Positions 1 to 9,257 of a DNA stretch of 64,000 nucleotides are shown here, one piece after another; position 1 is the stretch's first letter, and every line of letters begins with the position of its first letter. The notes below the pieces were generated by a model. That model was not told the origin of the DNA. It searched no databases and saw nothing but the letters and a program-made list of their open reading frames with translations. The position numbers and the translations under genes are program-made. Source of the DNA: Erysipelotrichaceae bacterium (GTDB lineage: Bacteria > Bacillota_I > Bacilli_A > Erysipelotrichales > Erysipelotrichaceae); contig JAFYHT010000066.1 in the NCBI GenBank assembly GCA_017539025.1, positions 124,001-188,000 on the forward strand, read 5' to 3'.

Positions 1-1
1 G

Positions 2-3000
2 CTTCTGGGTACGATCTACACCGGAAGACAGGCAAATAAAGATACATTGGATGCGGTCAGCTCTGTCAGTAATCTCTATCTGGATGAGCTGGCAGGAAGA
101 AGAGAACAGGTCGTCGCTTCCAATCTGAAAGATAGCATCGACAATATCTATGTCGCAGTCGGGCTGATGAGCGAAGAAGATATCAGCAGCATGGAACAGC
201 TGCAGTCTTTCCAGTCAAGGATGAAAAAACTCTATGACCTGGAGAAGTTCGCGTTTGTCGACCGCAAGGGTCAGATCTATACATCCCTGGGGATGCAGTA
301 TGACATCGACCAGTATTCTTTTGATCATACCGGATTAAAGGAGCCTGAGATCTCGATCAAGAATCTTCAAAGCATCGACAAGAAAGTCGTCATTGCCGTT
401 CCGATCGATCCTATTCCATTCAACGATGAAGAACTGATCATCTGTTTCATGGAGATCGATATGGACAGGATGTTGCAGGGTGTCTCCATGCAGTCGGATG
501 TCAATGGCGCAACGTTCTGTAATATCTATACCAGCGAAGGTGTTGCCCTGACTGATGTCGTCTTAGGCGGTCTGGCTTCGGAAACAAATCTTCTGGATGC
601 TTTGACACATGCGGTTTTCACAGATGGCCAGACCTATGAGGGTTTTGCCGATGACTTTAAGAATCTGAACAAGGGAGCTATTTCCTTTACATACAATGAC
701 ATCCAGGAAACGCTGGCTTATGTTCCGGTTGAAGGAACCAACTGGCTTCTGACTTATCTGATCAGAGAGACAGTCATATCCAATCAGATCTCTTCTGTTT
801 CAAACGGGATCATCAGAAGATCGCTGATCCAGTCAGGCCTGACGGCACTGGTACTGCTTGGACTGTTTGCGCTGATCTTCACCCAGACCAGACGTTCCAA
901 TCAGCTGGCAATGGAAAAAGAAAAGGCTGATGTGGAAAACAGGGTCAAGAGAGAAGAACTGGAACAGAGGCTTTCCTTACAGGAGCAGCTGATCGCTCAG
1001 CAGGCGCAGCAGGTCCAGCAGGATTCCATGATCACAGCTATGGCCAGCGATTACCGCAGTGTCTATTACATCGATCTCGATAAGGATGAAGGCATCTGTT
1101 ATCGAACAGACAATGAGATGGAAGATGCCAAGAAAGAGGGCGAGCATTTTGCTTACCTGGAAGTATTCAGAAACTATTGCGACAAGTATGTTGCGGAACA
1201 GTACAAAGACGGATTCTTAAGTTTCATTGAACCTGAAAATATCCGTGAGGCTCTGGAAAGTGCAGCACTTATCACATATCGCTACCTGACGATCAAAAAC
1301 GGCAAAGAATCCTATGAGATGCTCAGGATGGCGAGTGTCGGACATACAAAAGAGGACCATGATATCCATGCACTGGGCGTCGGTTTCACCGACATCGATG
1401 AAGAAATGAGGGAGACTCTGGCAAAGAACCAGGCTTTGAGTGATGCACTCAAGACGGCGGAAGAATCAAACAAGGCAAAGACCGCATTCCTTTCCAACAT
1501 GTCACACGAGATCAGAACACCGATGAATGCAATCATCGGTCTGGACAATATCGCTTTGAATGATCCTGAGATCTCCGATACGACCAGGGATCATCTGGAA
1601 AAGATCGGATCTTCAGCGCAGCACCTGCTTTCACTGATCAACGACATCCTGGATATGTCCAGGATCGAATCGGGCAGGATGACTTTGAAGAACGAGGAGT
1701 TCTCTTTCTCGAAACTGCTCGAACAGATCAACGTGATCTTCTCCGGACAGTGTCATGACAAGGGACTCAATTACAACTGTCGTGTAGTTGGAGATATCGA
1801 TGACAGATATATCGGCGACAACATGAAACTCAGACAGGTCATCATCAATATCCTGGGCAACGCCGTGAAGTTCACTCCGGAAGGAGGCAACATCGATTTC
1901 ATCGTTGAACGCATTGCGCAGTTCGACAAGAAGTCGACACTGAAGTTCATCATGAAAGATACCGGTATCGGTATGTCAAAAGAATTCCTGCCGCGCATCT
2001 TTGATACCTTTGCGCAGGAAGACTCTTCCACCACCAGCAAGTACGGTTCTTCCGGACTTGGACTGGCGATCACCAAGAACATCGTTGAGATGATGAACGG
2101 TACGATCGAAGTGGAAAGTGAAAAGGGAGAAGGATCTACCTTTACCGTTACTGTCACATTGGAAGATTCCGATCATTCTGACGGTGAATACGAACCATCC
2201 GAGATCGATCTGCAGCAGATGAGTGTCCTGGTCGTCGATGACGATCCGATCGCTTGCGAACATGCGAAACTCGTTCTGGAAAAGGTTGGTATCGCTGCGC
2301 AGATCGCCACTTCCGGAAGTGAAGCGATCGAACTGGTGAAACTGCGCCATGCGCGTATGGAACCATACAATCTCATCCTGATCGACTGGAAGATGCCGGA
2401 TCTCGATGGTGTTGAAACGACAAGAAGGATCAGAGAGATCATCGGCAACGAATCGGCCATCATCATCCTGACAGCTTATAAGTGGGATGATGTCTTGGAA
2501 GAAGCGATCGAGGCCGGTGTGGATTCCTTCCTGGCAAAACCGCTCTTTGCGGCAAGTGTTCTGGAAGAATTCAAGTCAGCGATCAGAAAGAAGAATATCG
2601 AAGCATTCAAGGAAAACCGTAAAGCCGATCTGACAGATAAGCGGATCCTCCTGGCGGAAGATGTTGCGATCAACGCTCAGATCATGATCATGTTGCTGGA
2701 GATGAGAGGTATGAAGGTCGATCTGGCAGAAAACGGAAAGATCGCTCTGGATATGTATTCACAAAGCGAAAAAGATCACTATGATGCGATCCTGATGGAT
2801 ATGCGTATGCCGGAGATGGATGGTCTTGAGGCGACAAGAAGGATCAGGGCACTGGACAGAGAAGATGCGAAACAGATCCCGATCATCGCTCTGACTGCCA
2901 ACGCATTCGATGAGGATGTTCAGAGGTCTCTGCAGGCAGGACTCAATGCCCACCTGACAAAGCCGGTCGAACCGGATCACTTATACGAAACACTGGAAAC

Positions 3001-3016
3001 ACTGATCAAGGCATGA
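2..3016 (+). CDS. hybrid sensor histidine kinase/response regulator (5' end outside window)
   Basis: A membrane-bound hybrid kinase that would sense an extracellular signal and relay phosphate internally. The frame is open to the left window edge, so the first membrane segment and true start lie upstream; a TTG at 47 is not a believable start. Numbering from 47: extracellular sensor about 1-255, membrane helix about 258-280, coiled coil about 285-330, a PAS-like stretch, then HisKA with SHEIRTP and phospho-acceptor His487. The HATPase follows (N-box Asn605, [15 protein letters not shown]). Two receiver domains follow, with phospho-acceptor Asp780 (IDWKMP) and Asp918 (MDMRMP). No HPt domain is present, so phosphate from the second receiver would need a separate HPt or stay within the protein. 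No cognate output regulator is adjacent. Family assignment is firm; the ligand is unknown. Confidence 0.95.
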   Translation, partial: LLGTIYTGRQANKDTLDAVSSVSNLYLDELAGRREQVVASNLKDSIDNIYVAVGLMSEEDISSMEQLQSFQSRMKKLYDLEKFAFVDRKGQIYTSLGMQYDIDQYSFDHTGLKEPEISIKNLQSIDKKVVIAVPIDPIPFNDEELIICFMEIDMDRMLQGVSMQSDVNGATFCNIYTSEGVALTDVVLGGLASETNLLDALTHAVFTDGQTYEGFADDFKNLNKGAISFTYNDIQETLAYVPVEGTNWLLTYLIRETVISNQISSVSNGIIRRSLIQSGLTALVLLGLFALIFTQTRRSNQLAMEKEKADVENRVKREELEQRLSLQEQLIAQQAQQVQQDSMITAMASDYRSVYYIDLDKDEGICYRTDNEMEDAKKEGEHFAYLEVFRNYCDKYVAEQYKDGFLSFIEPENIREALESAALITYRYLTIKNGKESYEMLRMASVGHTKEDHDIHALGVGFTDIDEEMRETLAKNQALSDALKTAEESNKAKTAFLSNMSHEIRTPMNAIIGLDNIALNDPEISDTTRDHLEKIGSSAQHLLSLINDILDMSRIESGRMTLKNEEFSFSKLLEQINVIFSGQCHDKGLNYNCRVVGDIDDRYIGDNMKLRQVIINILGNAVKFTPEGGNIDFIVERIAQFDKKSTLKFIMKDTGIGMSKEFLPRIFDTFAQEDSSTTSKYGSSGLGLAITKNIVEMMNGTIEVESEKGEGSTFTVTVTLEDSDHSDGEYEPSEIDLQQMSVLVVDDDPIACEHAKLVLEKVGIAAQIATSGSEAIELVKLRHARMEPYNLILIDWKMPDLDGVETTRRIREIIGNESAIIILTAYKWDDVLEEAIEAGVDSFLAKPLFAASVLEEFKSAIRKKNIEAFKENRKADLTDKRILLAEDVAINAQIMIMLLEMRGMKVDLAENGKIALDMYSQSEKDHYDAILMDMRMPEMDGLEATRRIRALDREDAKQIPIIALTANAFDEDVQRSLQAGLNAHLTKPVEPDHLYETLETLIKA

Positions 3017-3033
3017 TGAAATTCATGCCTTTT
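3008..3033 (+). terminator. intrinsic terminator after the hybrid kinase
   Basis: AAGGCATGA / loop TGAAAT / TCATGCCTT forms a 9-bp perfect stem followed by T residues. It overlaps the kinase stop codon region and the probable -35 of the next promoter. Confidence 0.8.
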
Positions 3034-3041
3034 CAGATATC

Positions 3042-3050
3042 TGTTAAAAT
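3042..3050 (+). promoter_or_regulatory. extended -10 promoter element for the phosphodiesterase gene
   Basis: TGTTAAAAT is an extended -10 (TGn + TAAAAT). TTCATG at 3022-3027 is a weak -35 at 17-bp spacing. The transcript would have a short leader with GAGG before the ATG at 3072. Confidence 0.5.
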
Positions 3051-3071
3051 AAGATTATCGAGGTAAATACT

Positions 3072-3617
3072 ATGAAACTGATGATCGCATCCGATATCCA
3101 TGGCAGTTCTTATTTCTGTGACTATCTCATGAAAAGATATGAGGAAGAAAAACCGGAGAAATTGCTTCTCCTGGGTGATCTTTTATATCACGGACCAAGG
3201 AATGCCTTGCCTGATATCTATGAACCGAAAAGTGTGATCGAGATGTTAAACTCGATCAAGGATCAGATCCTTTGCGTCTGCGGAAACTGTGATTGTGATG
3301 TCGATCAGATGGTACTGGAATTTCCGATCATGGCAGACTATGCCTGGCTTTATCTCGATGGCATTGAGATCTATGCGACTCATGGCCATGTCGTCAATCA
3401 GGACAGACCACTTCCGGGAATGAAGGGAGTCCTTCTTTGCGGACACACCCACGTGCCCAAGATCGAAGAATGCGGCGACTTCGTCTATCTCAATCCGGGT
3501 TCCGTTTCCATTCCGAAGAAGGATTCAAGAAACAGCTACATGATCCTGGAGGATGGCACCTTCTACTGGAAGGATGTCGTAAGCGGAGAGACTTATCAGG
3601 AATACAGATACTTATAG
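3072..3617 (+). CDS. yfcE: YfcE/MJ0936-family metallophosphodiesterase
   Basis: A 181-residue calcineurin-like phosphoesterase of the YfcE group, expected to hydrolyse phosphodiesters with two bound metals in the cytoplasm. Metal-site motifs are all visible: D8-x-H10, GD36 with H40, GN72, H104 (ATHGH) and GHTH 124-127. Length is normal for the family. Start ATG 3072 has GAGG upstream at good spacing. The gene has its own promoter and a terminator overlapping its stop, so it is monocistronic. The natural substrate of this family is not settled; E. coli YfcE acts on model phosphodiesters. Confidence 0.9.
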   Translation: MKLMIASDIHGSSYFCDYLMKRYEEEKPEKLLLLGDLLYHGPRNALPDIYEPKSVIEMLNSIKDQILCVCGNCDCDVDQMVLEFPIMADYAWLYLDGIEIYATHGHVVNQDRPLPGMKGVLLCGHTHVPKIEECGDFVYLNPGSVSIPKKDSRNSYMILEDGTFYWKDVVSGETYQEYRYL

Positions 3618-3640
3618 AGATCGAAAACGATCTCTTTTTT
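3616..3640 (+). terminator. intrinsic terminator after yfcE
   Basis: AGAGATCG-AAAA-CGATCTCT, an 8-bp stem with an AAAA loop, followed by TTTTT. The stem begins inside the yfcE stop codon. Confidence 0.9.
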
Positions 3641-3656
3641 CTTTCTCTGTGAGAAA

Positions 3657-3977
3657 ATGATATCGATGAAGAGAATACTCGATGATGATCTGGCTTATGC
3701 GATCCTTTCGATCGTGTCCGAAGTTCCTGAAGGGAAAGTAGTGACATATGGCCAGATCGCAAAAATGATCGGCAGAGAACAAAACTCCCGACTGGTCGGG
3801 AAAGTCTTAAGCAACGCATCATATTATGGCGACTATCCCTGTCACAGAGTCGTCAATCATAACGGCAGACTTGCGCCGTCTTTTGCCAGACAGGAAGAAC
3901 TGTTAAGAAGTGAAGGGGTCATGTTGAAAGAAAACAATTGTGTCGATCTGAAAAAGTATCAATGGAGGATCGACTGA
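3657..3977 (+). CDS. MGMT-family protein, alkyltransferase domain only
   Basis: A 106-residue protein equal to the C-terminal DNA-binding/active-site domain of O6-alkylguanine-DNA alkyltransferases (winged-helix VVTYGQIAKMIG, then the acceptor motif PCHRV with Cys62). The usual N-terminal domain is missing. The acceptor Cys is kept, unlike ATL proteins where it is Trp, so suicide alkyl transfer is still possible. The gene overlaps the next alkyltransferase as TGATG, so the two are translationally coupled. Start is 3657 or 3666; neither has a strong ribosome binding site. Role in alkylation damage repair or sensing is inferred from the family. Confidence 0.8.
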   Translation: MISMKRILDDDLAYAILSIVSEVPEGKVVTYGQIAKMIGREQNSRLVGKVLSNASYYGDYPCHRVVNHNGRLAPSFARQEELLRSEGVMLKENNCVDLKKYQWRID

Positions 3978-4468
3978 TGCAATACATTCATTACTATGAT
4001 TCTCCTTTGGGAAAGATCCTCTTGTCGGCGGAAGATGAAAAACTGACGGGACTCTGGTTTAAAGATCAGAAGTATTTTGCTTCTGCGCTGGATAAAGAAT
4101 ATGAAGAAAGAGATCTTGAGATATTCGATCAGACTTTCAGATGGCTGGATGAATATTTTGCAGGAAGGCAACCCGACTTCATGCCTGAGATCTCATTGAA
4201 GACAACGGAGTTTCGAAAGAAGGTTTTTGAAGCACTGATGAAGATCCCTTATGGGAAGACAGTTACATATAAACAGATTGGAGATATGATCTGTGAAAAG
4301 GGAAAGAATATTTCCTATCGGGCGATCGGTTCAGCGATCGGTCACAATCCCATCAGTATCATCATCCCCTGTCACAGAGTGCTAGGAAGTGATGGCTCTC
4401 TGACGGGTTATGCCGGTGGAATGGATAGAAAAGAAAAACTCTTGAAACTGGAAGGAGTCAGAAGATGA
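3977..4468 (+). CDS. ogt: methylated-DNA-[protein]-cysteine S-methyltransferase
   Basis: A 163-residue O6-methylguanine-DNA methyltransferase that removes alkyl groups from guanine onto its own Cys132 in the PCHRV motif. It has the usual N-terminal domain (from YYDSPLGKILLS), the DNA-binding helix (YGKTVTYKQIG) and the GYAGG loop. The frame extends upstream to 3938, but ATG 3977 is the start: it follows GGAGG at 3964-3968 by 8 nt and overlaps the previous stop as TGATG. Its own stop overlaps the next gene's ATG. It probably belongs to one operon running to 7803. Symbol follows the family; a physiological ada/ogt distinction cannot be made. Confidence 0.92.
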   Translation: MQYIHYYDSPLGKILLSAEDEKLTGLWFKDQKYFASALDKEYEERDLEIFDQTFRWLDEYFAGRQPDFMPEISLKTTEFRKKVFEALMKIPYGKTVTYKQIGDMICEKGKNISYRAIGSAIGHNPISIIIPCHRVLGSDGSLTGYAGGMDRKEKLLKLEGVRR

Positions 4469-5289
4469 AAGATCAGAAAGAAAGACTGGATTATCTTGTA
4501 GAAGCATTCATTCGGGATTCAGAAGAATATTCTGACTTAAGAGTTCCTGATGATACAGATGAGAAAAGAAGGATCCTTCGTTCTCTGATGAACATCCGCA
4601 TGCCTAAAGAGATGGATGAAGAAACTCTGAAGATACAGGATGAGTATCTTAAGGAAAGAAACAGAGAAAAGGGGATCGTTGAAGTTGATGAGATCCCGAC
4701 AGTAAAAGAATATGGCAGTCATCATCCTCACGGAGAAAAGATCTCGATCTATCAGGGAGATATCACGGGGATCGCAAGTGATGCGATCGTCAATGCGGCC
4801 AATTCTCAGATGCTGGGTTGTTTCGTTCCAATGCATAACTGTATCGATAACTGTATCCATACTTATGCGGGAATACAGTTGAGAGATGAATGCAACAGAC
4901 AGATGCAGGCTCATAAGAAGATCTATGGAAGGAATTTTGAATATCAAACCGCAGTTCCGATGTTGACTGAGGCGTACAATCTGCCATGTAAGAAAGTCAT
5001 CCACGTGACCGGCCCGATCGTGTCGGGATCACTGACTGAAAAGAATATCACGGATCTGAAAGACTGCTATGTGAATGTATTAGATCTGTGTAAAGAAAAC
5101 GACATCAGATCAGTTGCCTTCTGTTGCATCTCAACGGGTGTCTTTGCCTTTCCGGGAAGAAGGGCTGCAGGCATCGCTGTCGATAGTGTAAGCAAGTGGC
5201 TCAATGATAACGAAGGATCCATTGACAGGGTCATATTCAATGTGTTTAAAGACGAAGACAGAGGATATTATGAACAGGAATTATTATAA
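4465..5289 (+). CDS. Zn-containing macrodomain ADP-ribosyl hydrolase (SirTM-linked class)
   Basis: A 274-residue protein with an N-terminal helical region (1-90) and a macrodomain (about 90-270) that would remove ADP-ribose from protein. The ADP-ribose loop GDITGIASDAIVNAANSQM is followed by the zinc signature Cys119-x4-His124-x-Cys126 and AGIQLRDEC, the hallmark of zinc macrodomains that pair with SirTM sirtuins in Staphylococcus and Streptococcus. ATG 4465 overlaps the ogt stop and has AAGGAG upstream. The sirtuin gene begins inside its last codons. By family knowledge it reverses the modification laid down by the partner. The lipoate ligase and GcvH-L genes that often accompany the pair are absent. 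Confidence 0.92.
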   Translation: MKDQKERLDYLVEAFIRDSEEYSDLRVPDDTDEKRRILRSLMNIRMPKEMDEETLKIQDEYLKERNREKGIVEVDEIPTVKEYGSHHPHGEKISIYQGDITGIASDAIVNAANSQMLGCFVPMHNCIDNCIHTYAGIQLRDECNRQMQAHKKIYGRNFEYQTAVPMLTEAYNLPCKKVIHVTGPIVSGSLTEKNITDLKDCYVNVLDLCKENDIRSVAFCCISTGVFAFPGRRAAGIAVDSVSKWLNDNEGSIDRVIFNVFKDEDRGYYEQELL

Positions 5290-6262
5290 AGACGGATATT
5301 CCGATATGATCAGAAAAGGACTGAATACTGTCAGATCATTTGATCCGCAGATCTCTCGCAAGGATTTTGATCGAAATGAGAATATTGAAAAACTGAAAGA
5401 AGAATTAAACAATGCGGAAGCGATCGTGATCGGTGCCGGTGCCGGTCTTTCAACGTCTGCCGGTTTTATCTATACCGGACAGCGTTTTGAAAGATACTTC
5501 TGGGATTTTATCGATGAATATCACTTCAATGATATGTATTCCGGTGGTTTCTACCCTTATGAGACTTCAGAAGAATTCTGGGGATACTGGAGCAGATATA
5601 TCTATATCAATCGCTATATGGATGCGCCAAAGCCGGTATACAGAGAATTGCTGGATCTGGTGAAAGACAAGGAGTATTTCGTGATCACGACCAATGTTGA
5701 CCACTGTTTCCAGAAAGCCGGTTTTGATAAGAAGAGGCTTTTCTATACACAAGGTGATTATGGCTTGTTTCAGTGCAGCAAGCCATGTCACGACAAGACT
5801 TATGATAACGAAGAGATCGTAAAGAAGATGGCCCTGTCTCAGGGTTTTGAATTCTCTGAAACAGGAGATCTGATCGCAAAAGACTGGACCAGGATCAAAA
5901 GAGAAATATCTTCCGATCTGATCCCATATTGTCCGGTATGCGGTGAAGCAATGACGATGAACCTTCGTTCCGATGATACATTCGTACAGGATGAAGGGTG
6001 GTATCAGGCATCTTCAGCGTATGCGAAGTTCTTACAGGAAAACGAAGAAAGACATATCCTCTTCCTGGAACTTGGTGTGGGAAACAATACACCTGTCATC
6101 ATCAAGTATCCCTTCTGGGCAATGGTTGATGAAAACAGTAATTCTGTTTATGCATGTCTGAATTATAATGAAGCATATACGCCAAAACAGATCGAAGAAA
6201 GATCGATCTGTATCGATGGAGATATCGGTGAAGTGTTAAATCTCCTGAAAGGAAGTGAATGA
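5270..6262 (+). CDS. SirTM-class sirtuin, probable protein ADP-ribosyltransferase
   Basis: A 330-residue class M sirtuin. The NAD-binding loop GAGAG is at 55-59 and TTNVDH at 140-145. The position held by the catalytic His in deacylase sirtuins is Gln161 (QGDYG). Zinc cysteines follow (QCSKPC, then CPVCG). The His-to-Gln change and overall layout match SirTM proteins, which ADP-ribosylate a protein target rather than deacetylate. The frame is open from 5204, but ATG 5270 follows AGAGGA at proper spacing and gives a 20-nt overlap with the macrodomain gene, showing coupled writer/eraser translation. Target unknown, as no GcvH-L is encoded here. Confidence 0.9.
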   Translation: MNRNYYKDGYSDMIRKGLNTVRSFDPQISRKDFDRNENIEKLKEELNNAEAIVIGAGAGLSTSAGFIYTGQRFERYFWDFIDEYHFNDMYSGGFYPYETSEEFWGYWSRYIYINRYMDAPKPVYRELLDLVKDKEYFVITTNVDHCFQKAGFDKKRLFYTQGDYGLFQCSKPCHDKTYDNEEIVKKMALSQGFEFSETGDLIAKDWTRIKREISSDLIPYCPVCGEAMTMNLRSDDTFVQDEGWYQASSAYAKFLQENEERHILFLELGVGNNTPVIIKYPFWAMVDENSNSVYACLNYNEAYTPKQIEERSICIDGDIGEVLNLLKGSE

Positions 6263-6263
6263 G

Positions 6264-6749
6264 ATGGTATTGGTGATAGAAGGCATTGTCGCATGTTTTA
6301 TCGTTCTGATCTCCTGCGTGGTCGGGATCGCAAACGGTCCTGTGAATCTTGTATCTCTTTATGAAAAAGAAGTGCAGGAAAGAGTTGTGGAACTCGGTCT
6401 GATCACAAAAGAAAAGATCAAGAGGAACGCGTTATATTTCGTTTTCTTCGGAATGATCCCGTTCTTTGCGATCGTCTTATACGCAGTATATGGGATCAAC
6501 GGGACAAGAGGTTTCATGAACGGTTTCAAAGAGATCTGTGTATTGTTACTGATGGAAGGATTCTTTGATCGTCTTTTCATCGACTACTGGTGGGTAGGAA
6601 AGACAAAAGCCTGGATCATTGAAGGTACTGAAGATCTGATGCCTTACATCTATGGCAAGACCCTGATCACCAAGTGGTTATCTACAGTCGTTGCCTATCC
6701 GATCATGGCGGCGATCTTATCATATGTGATGTCGTTACTATTGAAATAG
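6264..6749 (+). CDS. small multi-pass membrane protein, family shared with 48979 and 49467
   Basis: A 161-residue protein with about four hydrophobic segments and no family I can name. Features: N-terminal helix, short charged loop with V-x-E-L-G-L-x-T-x-E, second helix (FFGMIPFFAIVLYAVYG), a helix rich in acids (LLLMEGFFDRLFIDYWWVG), and a C-terminal helix. It resembles the two adjacent membrane proteins at 48979 and 49467 in loop and acidic-helix pattern. ATG 6264 is preferred over GTG 6255 because GGAAG lies 8 nt upstream. It follows the sirtuin stop by one base, so it is probably co-expressed with the ADP-ribosylation pair. Function unknown. Confidence 0.75.
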   Translation: MVLVIEGIVACFIVLISCVVGIANGPVNLVSLYEKEVQERVVELGLITKEKIKRNALYFVFFGMIPFFAIVLYAVYGINGTRGFMNGFKEICVLLLMEGFFDRLFIDYWWVGKTKAWIIEGTEDLMPYIYGKTLITKWLSTVVAYPIMAAILSYVMSLLLK

Positions 6750-6760
6750 GAAGTGTGCTT

Positions 6761-7297
6761 ATGGAAACTGAAAGACTGATATTGAGACATTGGAGAGATG
6801 ATGATGCGAAGGATCTTTTTGAATACGCAAAAGATCCTGCTGTCGGTCCGATCGCCGGATGGCCTCCGCACCAAAGCGTTGAGGAAAGTCTGGATGTCAT
6901 TCGCAATGTATTGAATCAGCCGGAAGCATATGCGGTCTGTCTGAAGGATGATAAAGCGATCGGAGCGATCGAACTGAAATTGAATGGCAGATCTGATATC
7001 TTTGATTCCGATGAGGAATGCGAGATGGGCTATTGGCTGGGAAAGCCGTTCTGGGGTAAAGGCATCATGACCGAGGCCGCAAAAGAGATGATCAGACATG
7101 GATTTGAAGATCTCAACATGAAGAAGATCTGGTGCGCCTACTACGATGGAAATGAACGTTCCAAGAGAGTTCAGGAAAAGGTCGGTTTCAGATATCAGTG
7201 GACAAGCAAGGATGTCGATGTACCTCTGATGCATGAAAAAAGGATCGGCCATGTCAACATGATGACAAGGGAAGAATGGGAAGCAGAAAACAGCTGA
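6761..7297 (+). CDS. GNAT acetyltransferase, RimJ/RimL-like
   Basis: A 178-residue GNAT-fold N-acetyltransferase of the RimJ/RimL group. It begins METERLILRHWRDDDAKDLF, typical of the family, and carries the acetyl-CoA loop region (GYWLGKPFWGKGIMTEA) and the later NERSKRVQEKVGF motif. The frame runs back to 6674 inside the membrane gene, but ATG 6761 matches the family start and has AGGAAG upstream. Its stop TGA overlaps the ATG of the next gene. Substrate (protein N-terminus or small molecule) cannot be told from sequence. Confidence 0.88.
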   Translation: METERLILRHWRDDDAKDLFEYAKDPAVGPIAGWPPHQSVEESLDVIRNVLNQPEAYAVCLKDDKAIGAIELKLNGRSDIFDSDEECEMGYWLGKPFWGKGIMTEAAKEMIRHGFEDLNMKKIWCAYYDGNERSKRVQEKVGFRYQWTSKDVDVPLMHEKRIGHVNMMTREEWEAENS

Positions 7298-7803
7298 TGT
7301 GGATACAGGGTCTTCTTCCTTTGGATATCAGGAAGCAGATCTTTGATCTATATAAGAGATATAACGATGATCTGGATCTTTCAGATCATTTTCTGATTTA
7401 TCCTCCTCATCTTTCTTTCAAGAGGAGCTTTGATTGTGATCGCTTTGAAGAAGTGAAAGATGATCTTTCTGAACTGATGAAACAAAACGGAAAGATTTAT
7501 TGCGGGAGGCTTTATCCGCATCGGATCTCTGATATGATATGGCTTCGTTTTGATAAAGAGGAAGAGATCATTCAAATCCATCAGATGATCGATCGTTTCC
7601 TGAATGAAAAGTATCAGATCGTGATCGATGAATATGACAGGAATTATGTCCCGCATGTCACTTTGTTTCGGGATGATGATGAAAAGAAACTGGATGAGAT
7701 GTTTCTCAGGATCAAAGATCATATTCCCGAAGATGAGATCTTTATCGATGAGATCATCATCGGTGCAAGAGACAGGGAACCAACTTGTTTCAGGATCGCT
7801 TAG
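7297..7803 (+). CDS. 2H phosphoesterase superfamily protein
   Basis: A 168-residue 2H phosphoesterase (2'-5' RNA ligase/cyclic phosphodiesterase fold). The two catalytic H-x-T/S motifs are seen as HLSF early and HVTLF late, about 80 residues apart. Members cleave 2',3'-cyclic or 2'-5' phosphodiesters, and some open ADP-ribose 1'',2''-cyclic phosphate. ATG 7297 overlaps the GNAT stop (TGATG) and gives a natural N-terminus (MWIQGLLPLD). ATG 7276 is an alternative with AAGG nearby. It is the last gene of the macrodomain/sirtuin operon, which makes a role in ADP-ribose or NAD-linked RNA metabolism an attractive inference. Confidence 0.82.
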   Translation: MWIQGLLPLDIRKQIFDLYKRYNDDLDLSDHFLIYPPHLSFKRSFDCDRFEEVKDDLSELMKQNGKIYCGRLYPHRISDMIWLRFDKEEEIIQIHQMIDRFLNEKYQIVIDEYDRNYVPHVTLFRDDDEKKLDEMFLRIKDHIPEDEIFIDEIIIGARDREPTCFRIA

Positions 7804-7815
7804 GCGATCTTTTAT
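7792..7815 (+). terminator. intrinsic terminator after the 2H phosphoesterase gene
   Basis: GATCGC-TTAG-GCGATC stem, extendable by two weak pairs, then TTTTATT. The stop codon of the gene lies in the loop. TGGTAAAAT just downstream (7817-7825) is a probable extended -10 for the GH1 gene. Confidence 0.75.
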
Positions 7816-7854
7816 TATGGTAAAATGACACTGACAGAAAGAAGAGGTCCGATC

Positions 7855-9255
7855 ATGAAAGAAGACTTTTTATGGGGTTCCGCAACTGCCTCTTATCAGT
7901 GTGAAGGCGCATGGGACGAAGACGAGAAAGAAGAATCGATGTGGGATGTGTACCTTCATGAAAATCATCTGGAAAACGGAGATGTCGCTTCCGATCATTA
8001 TCATCACTATAAAGAAGATATCAGGATGATGGCTGAGTCTTCTCAGAATGCCTATCGTTTTTCTCTGTCCTGGCCAAGGATCATGAGAAGAGACGGTTCG
8101 ATCAATGAGAAAGGCATTTCTTTTTATAGAGAATTATTGAAGACATGTCATGAATATCACATCACTCCTTTTGTGACTCTCTATCACTGGGATCTTCCGC
8201 AATATCTGGAGGAAAAGGGCGGATGGCTCAATGTCGAAACAGCTGATGCGTTTGAAAAGTATGCGAAGGTCTGTTTTGATGCCTTCCATGATCTGGTGGA
8301 TCACTGGGTCTCTTTCAACGAACCGAAGTATTTTGCGGCATCGGGTTATCTGATCGGCAACTATCCTCCGGGTCATAATGATGTACAGGAATTCATCACA
8401 GCTGCCTATCACGTCATGTATGCCAATGCGCTATGTGTCAGAGTTTTCAGGGAAGGAAACTATGAAGGGCAGATCGGTATCGTTCATTCTTTCTCTCCGG
8501 TCAACGGTGTTGATGATTCTGAAGAGACGAAGATCGCAATGCGCTATGCGGACAACTATGCGAATAACTGGATCCTGGATCCGGCCGCAAGAGGCGAGTT
8601 TCCTTCTGATCTGATTGAAGAGCTGGGAAAGAAATACGATCTTTCTTTCATTAAAGAAGATCATTTGAAAATAATAAAAGAAAACACAGTCGATTTTTTA
8701 GGACTAAATTATTACTCTCATACGTTGGTAAAGCCATACACGAGCGGCGAGACTTCTTTTGTCGTAAACAATACAGGAAAGGGCGGAAGCAATTCCGTTA
8801 TCATCAAGGGATGGTTTGAACAGATCTTTGACAATCCCGATGCGATCTATACGGAATGGGGGACACAGATCTATCCTCAGGGCCTGCAGAAGGGTCTGAA
8901 GGAAGTATATGCGAAGTATCATCTGCCGATCTATATCACGGAAAACGGCATCGGTGTCAGAGAGGATGTGAGTGTTGATCGGGTGGAAGATGACTATCGC
9001 ATTTCTTTCATGAATGATCATCTGAATGCCATCATGAATGCGATGGATGAGGGCGTTGATGTAAGAGGATATTTTGCCTGGTCGACATTCGATCTTTATT
9101 CATGGAAGAACGGTGTAGAGAAGAGATACGGACTGGTCGCAATAGATTTTGAAGATAAGGACCTCAAGAGAAAGAAAAAGAAATCCTATGACTGGTATAA
9201 AGATATCATTGATTCAAAAGGCGAAAAGATCATCAGAAAGAAGTGGGGAGTATGA
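7855..9255 (+). CDS. GH1 family beta-glucosidase-type hydrolase
   Basis: A 466-residue glycoside hydrolase family 1 enzyme. The acid/base Glu156 lies in FNEP, the nucleophile Glu363 in ITENG, and the N-terminal FLWGSATASYQCEGAW is canonical. No signal peptide, so it acts in the cytoplasm. The frame is open from 7825 but ATG 7855 follows AGAAGAGG by 8 nt. It is the first gene of a unit running at least to 12034. No PTS gene is adjacent, and I cannot see whether it prefers free or 6-phosphorylated glucosides. Confidence 0.92.
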   Translation: MKEDFLWGSATASYQCEGAWDEDEKEESMWDVYLHENHLENGDVASDHYHHYKEDIRMMAESSQNAYRFSLSWPRIMRRDGSINEKGISFYRELLKTCHEYHITPFVTLYHWDLPQYLEEKGGWLNVETADAFEKYAKVCFDAFHDLVDHWVSFNEPKYFAASGYLIGNYPPGHNDVQEFITAAYHVMYANALCVRVFREGNYEGQIGIVHSFSPVNGVDDSEETKIAMRYADNYANNWILDPAARGEFPSDLIEELGKKYDLSFIKEDHLKIIKENTVDFLGLNYYSHTLVKPYTSGETSFVVNNTGKGGSNSVIIKGWFEQIFDNPDAIYTEWGTQIYPQGLQKGLKEVYAKYHLPIYITENGIGVREDVSVDRVEDDYRISFMNDHLNAIMNAMDEGVDVRGYFAWSTFDLYSWKNGVEKRYGLVAIDFEDKDLKRKKKKSYDWYKDIIDSKGEKIIRKKWGV

Positions 9256-9257
9256 CG

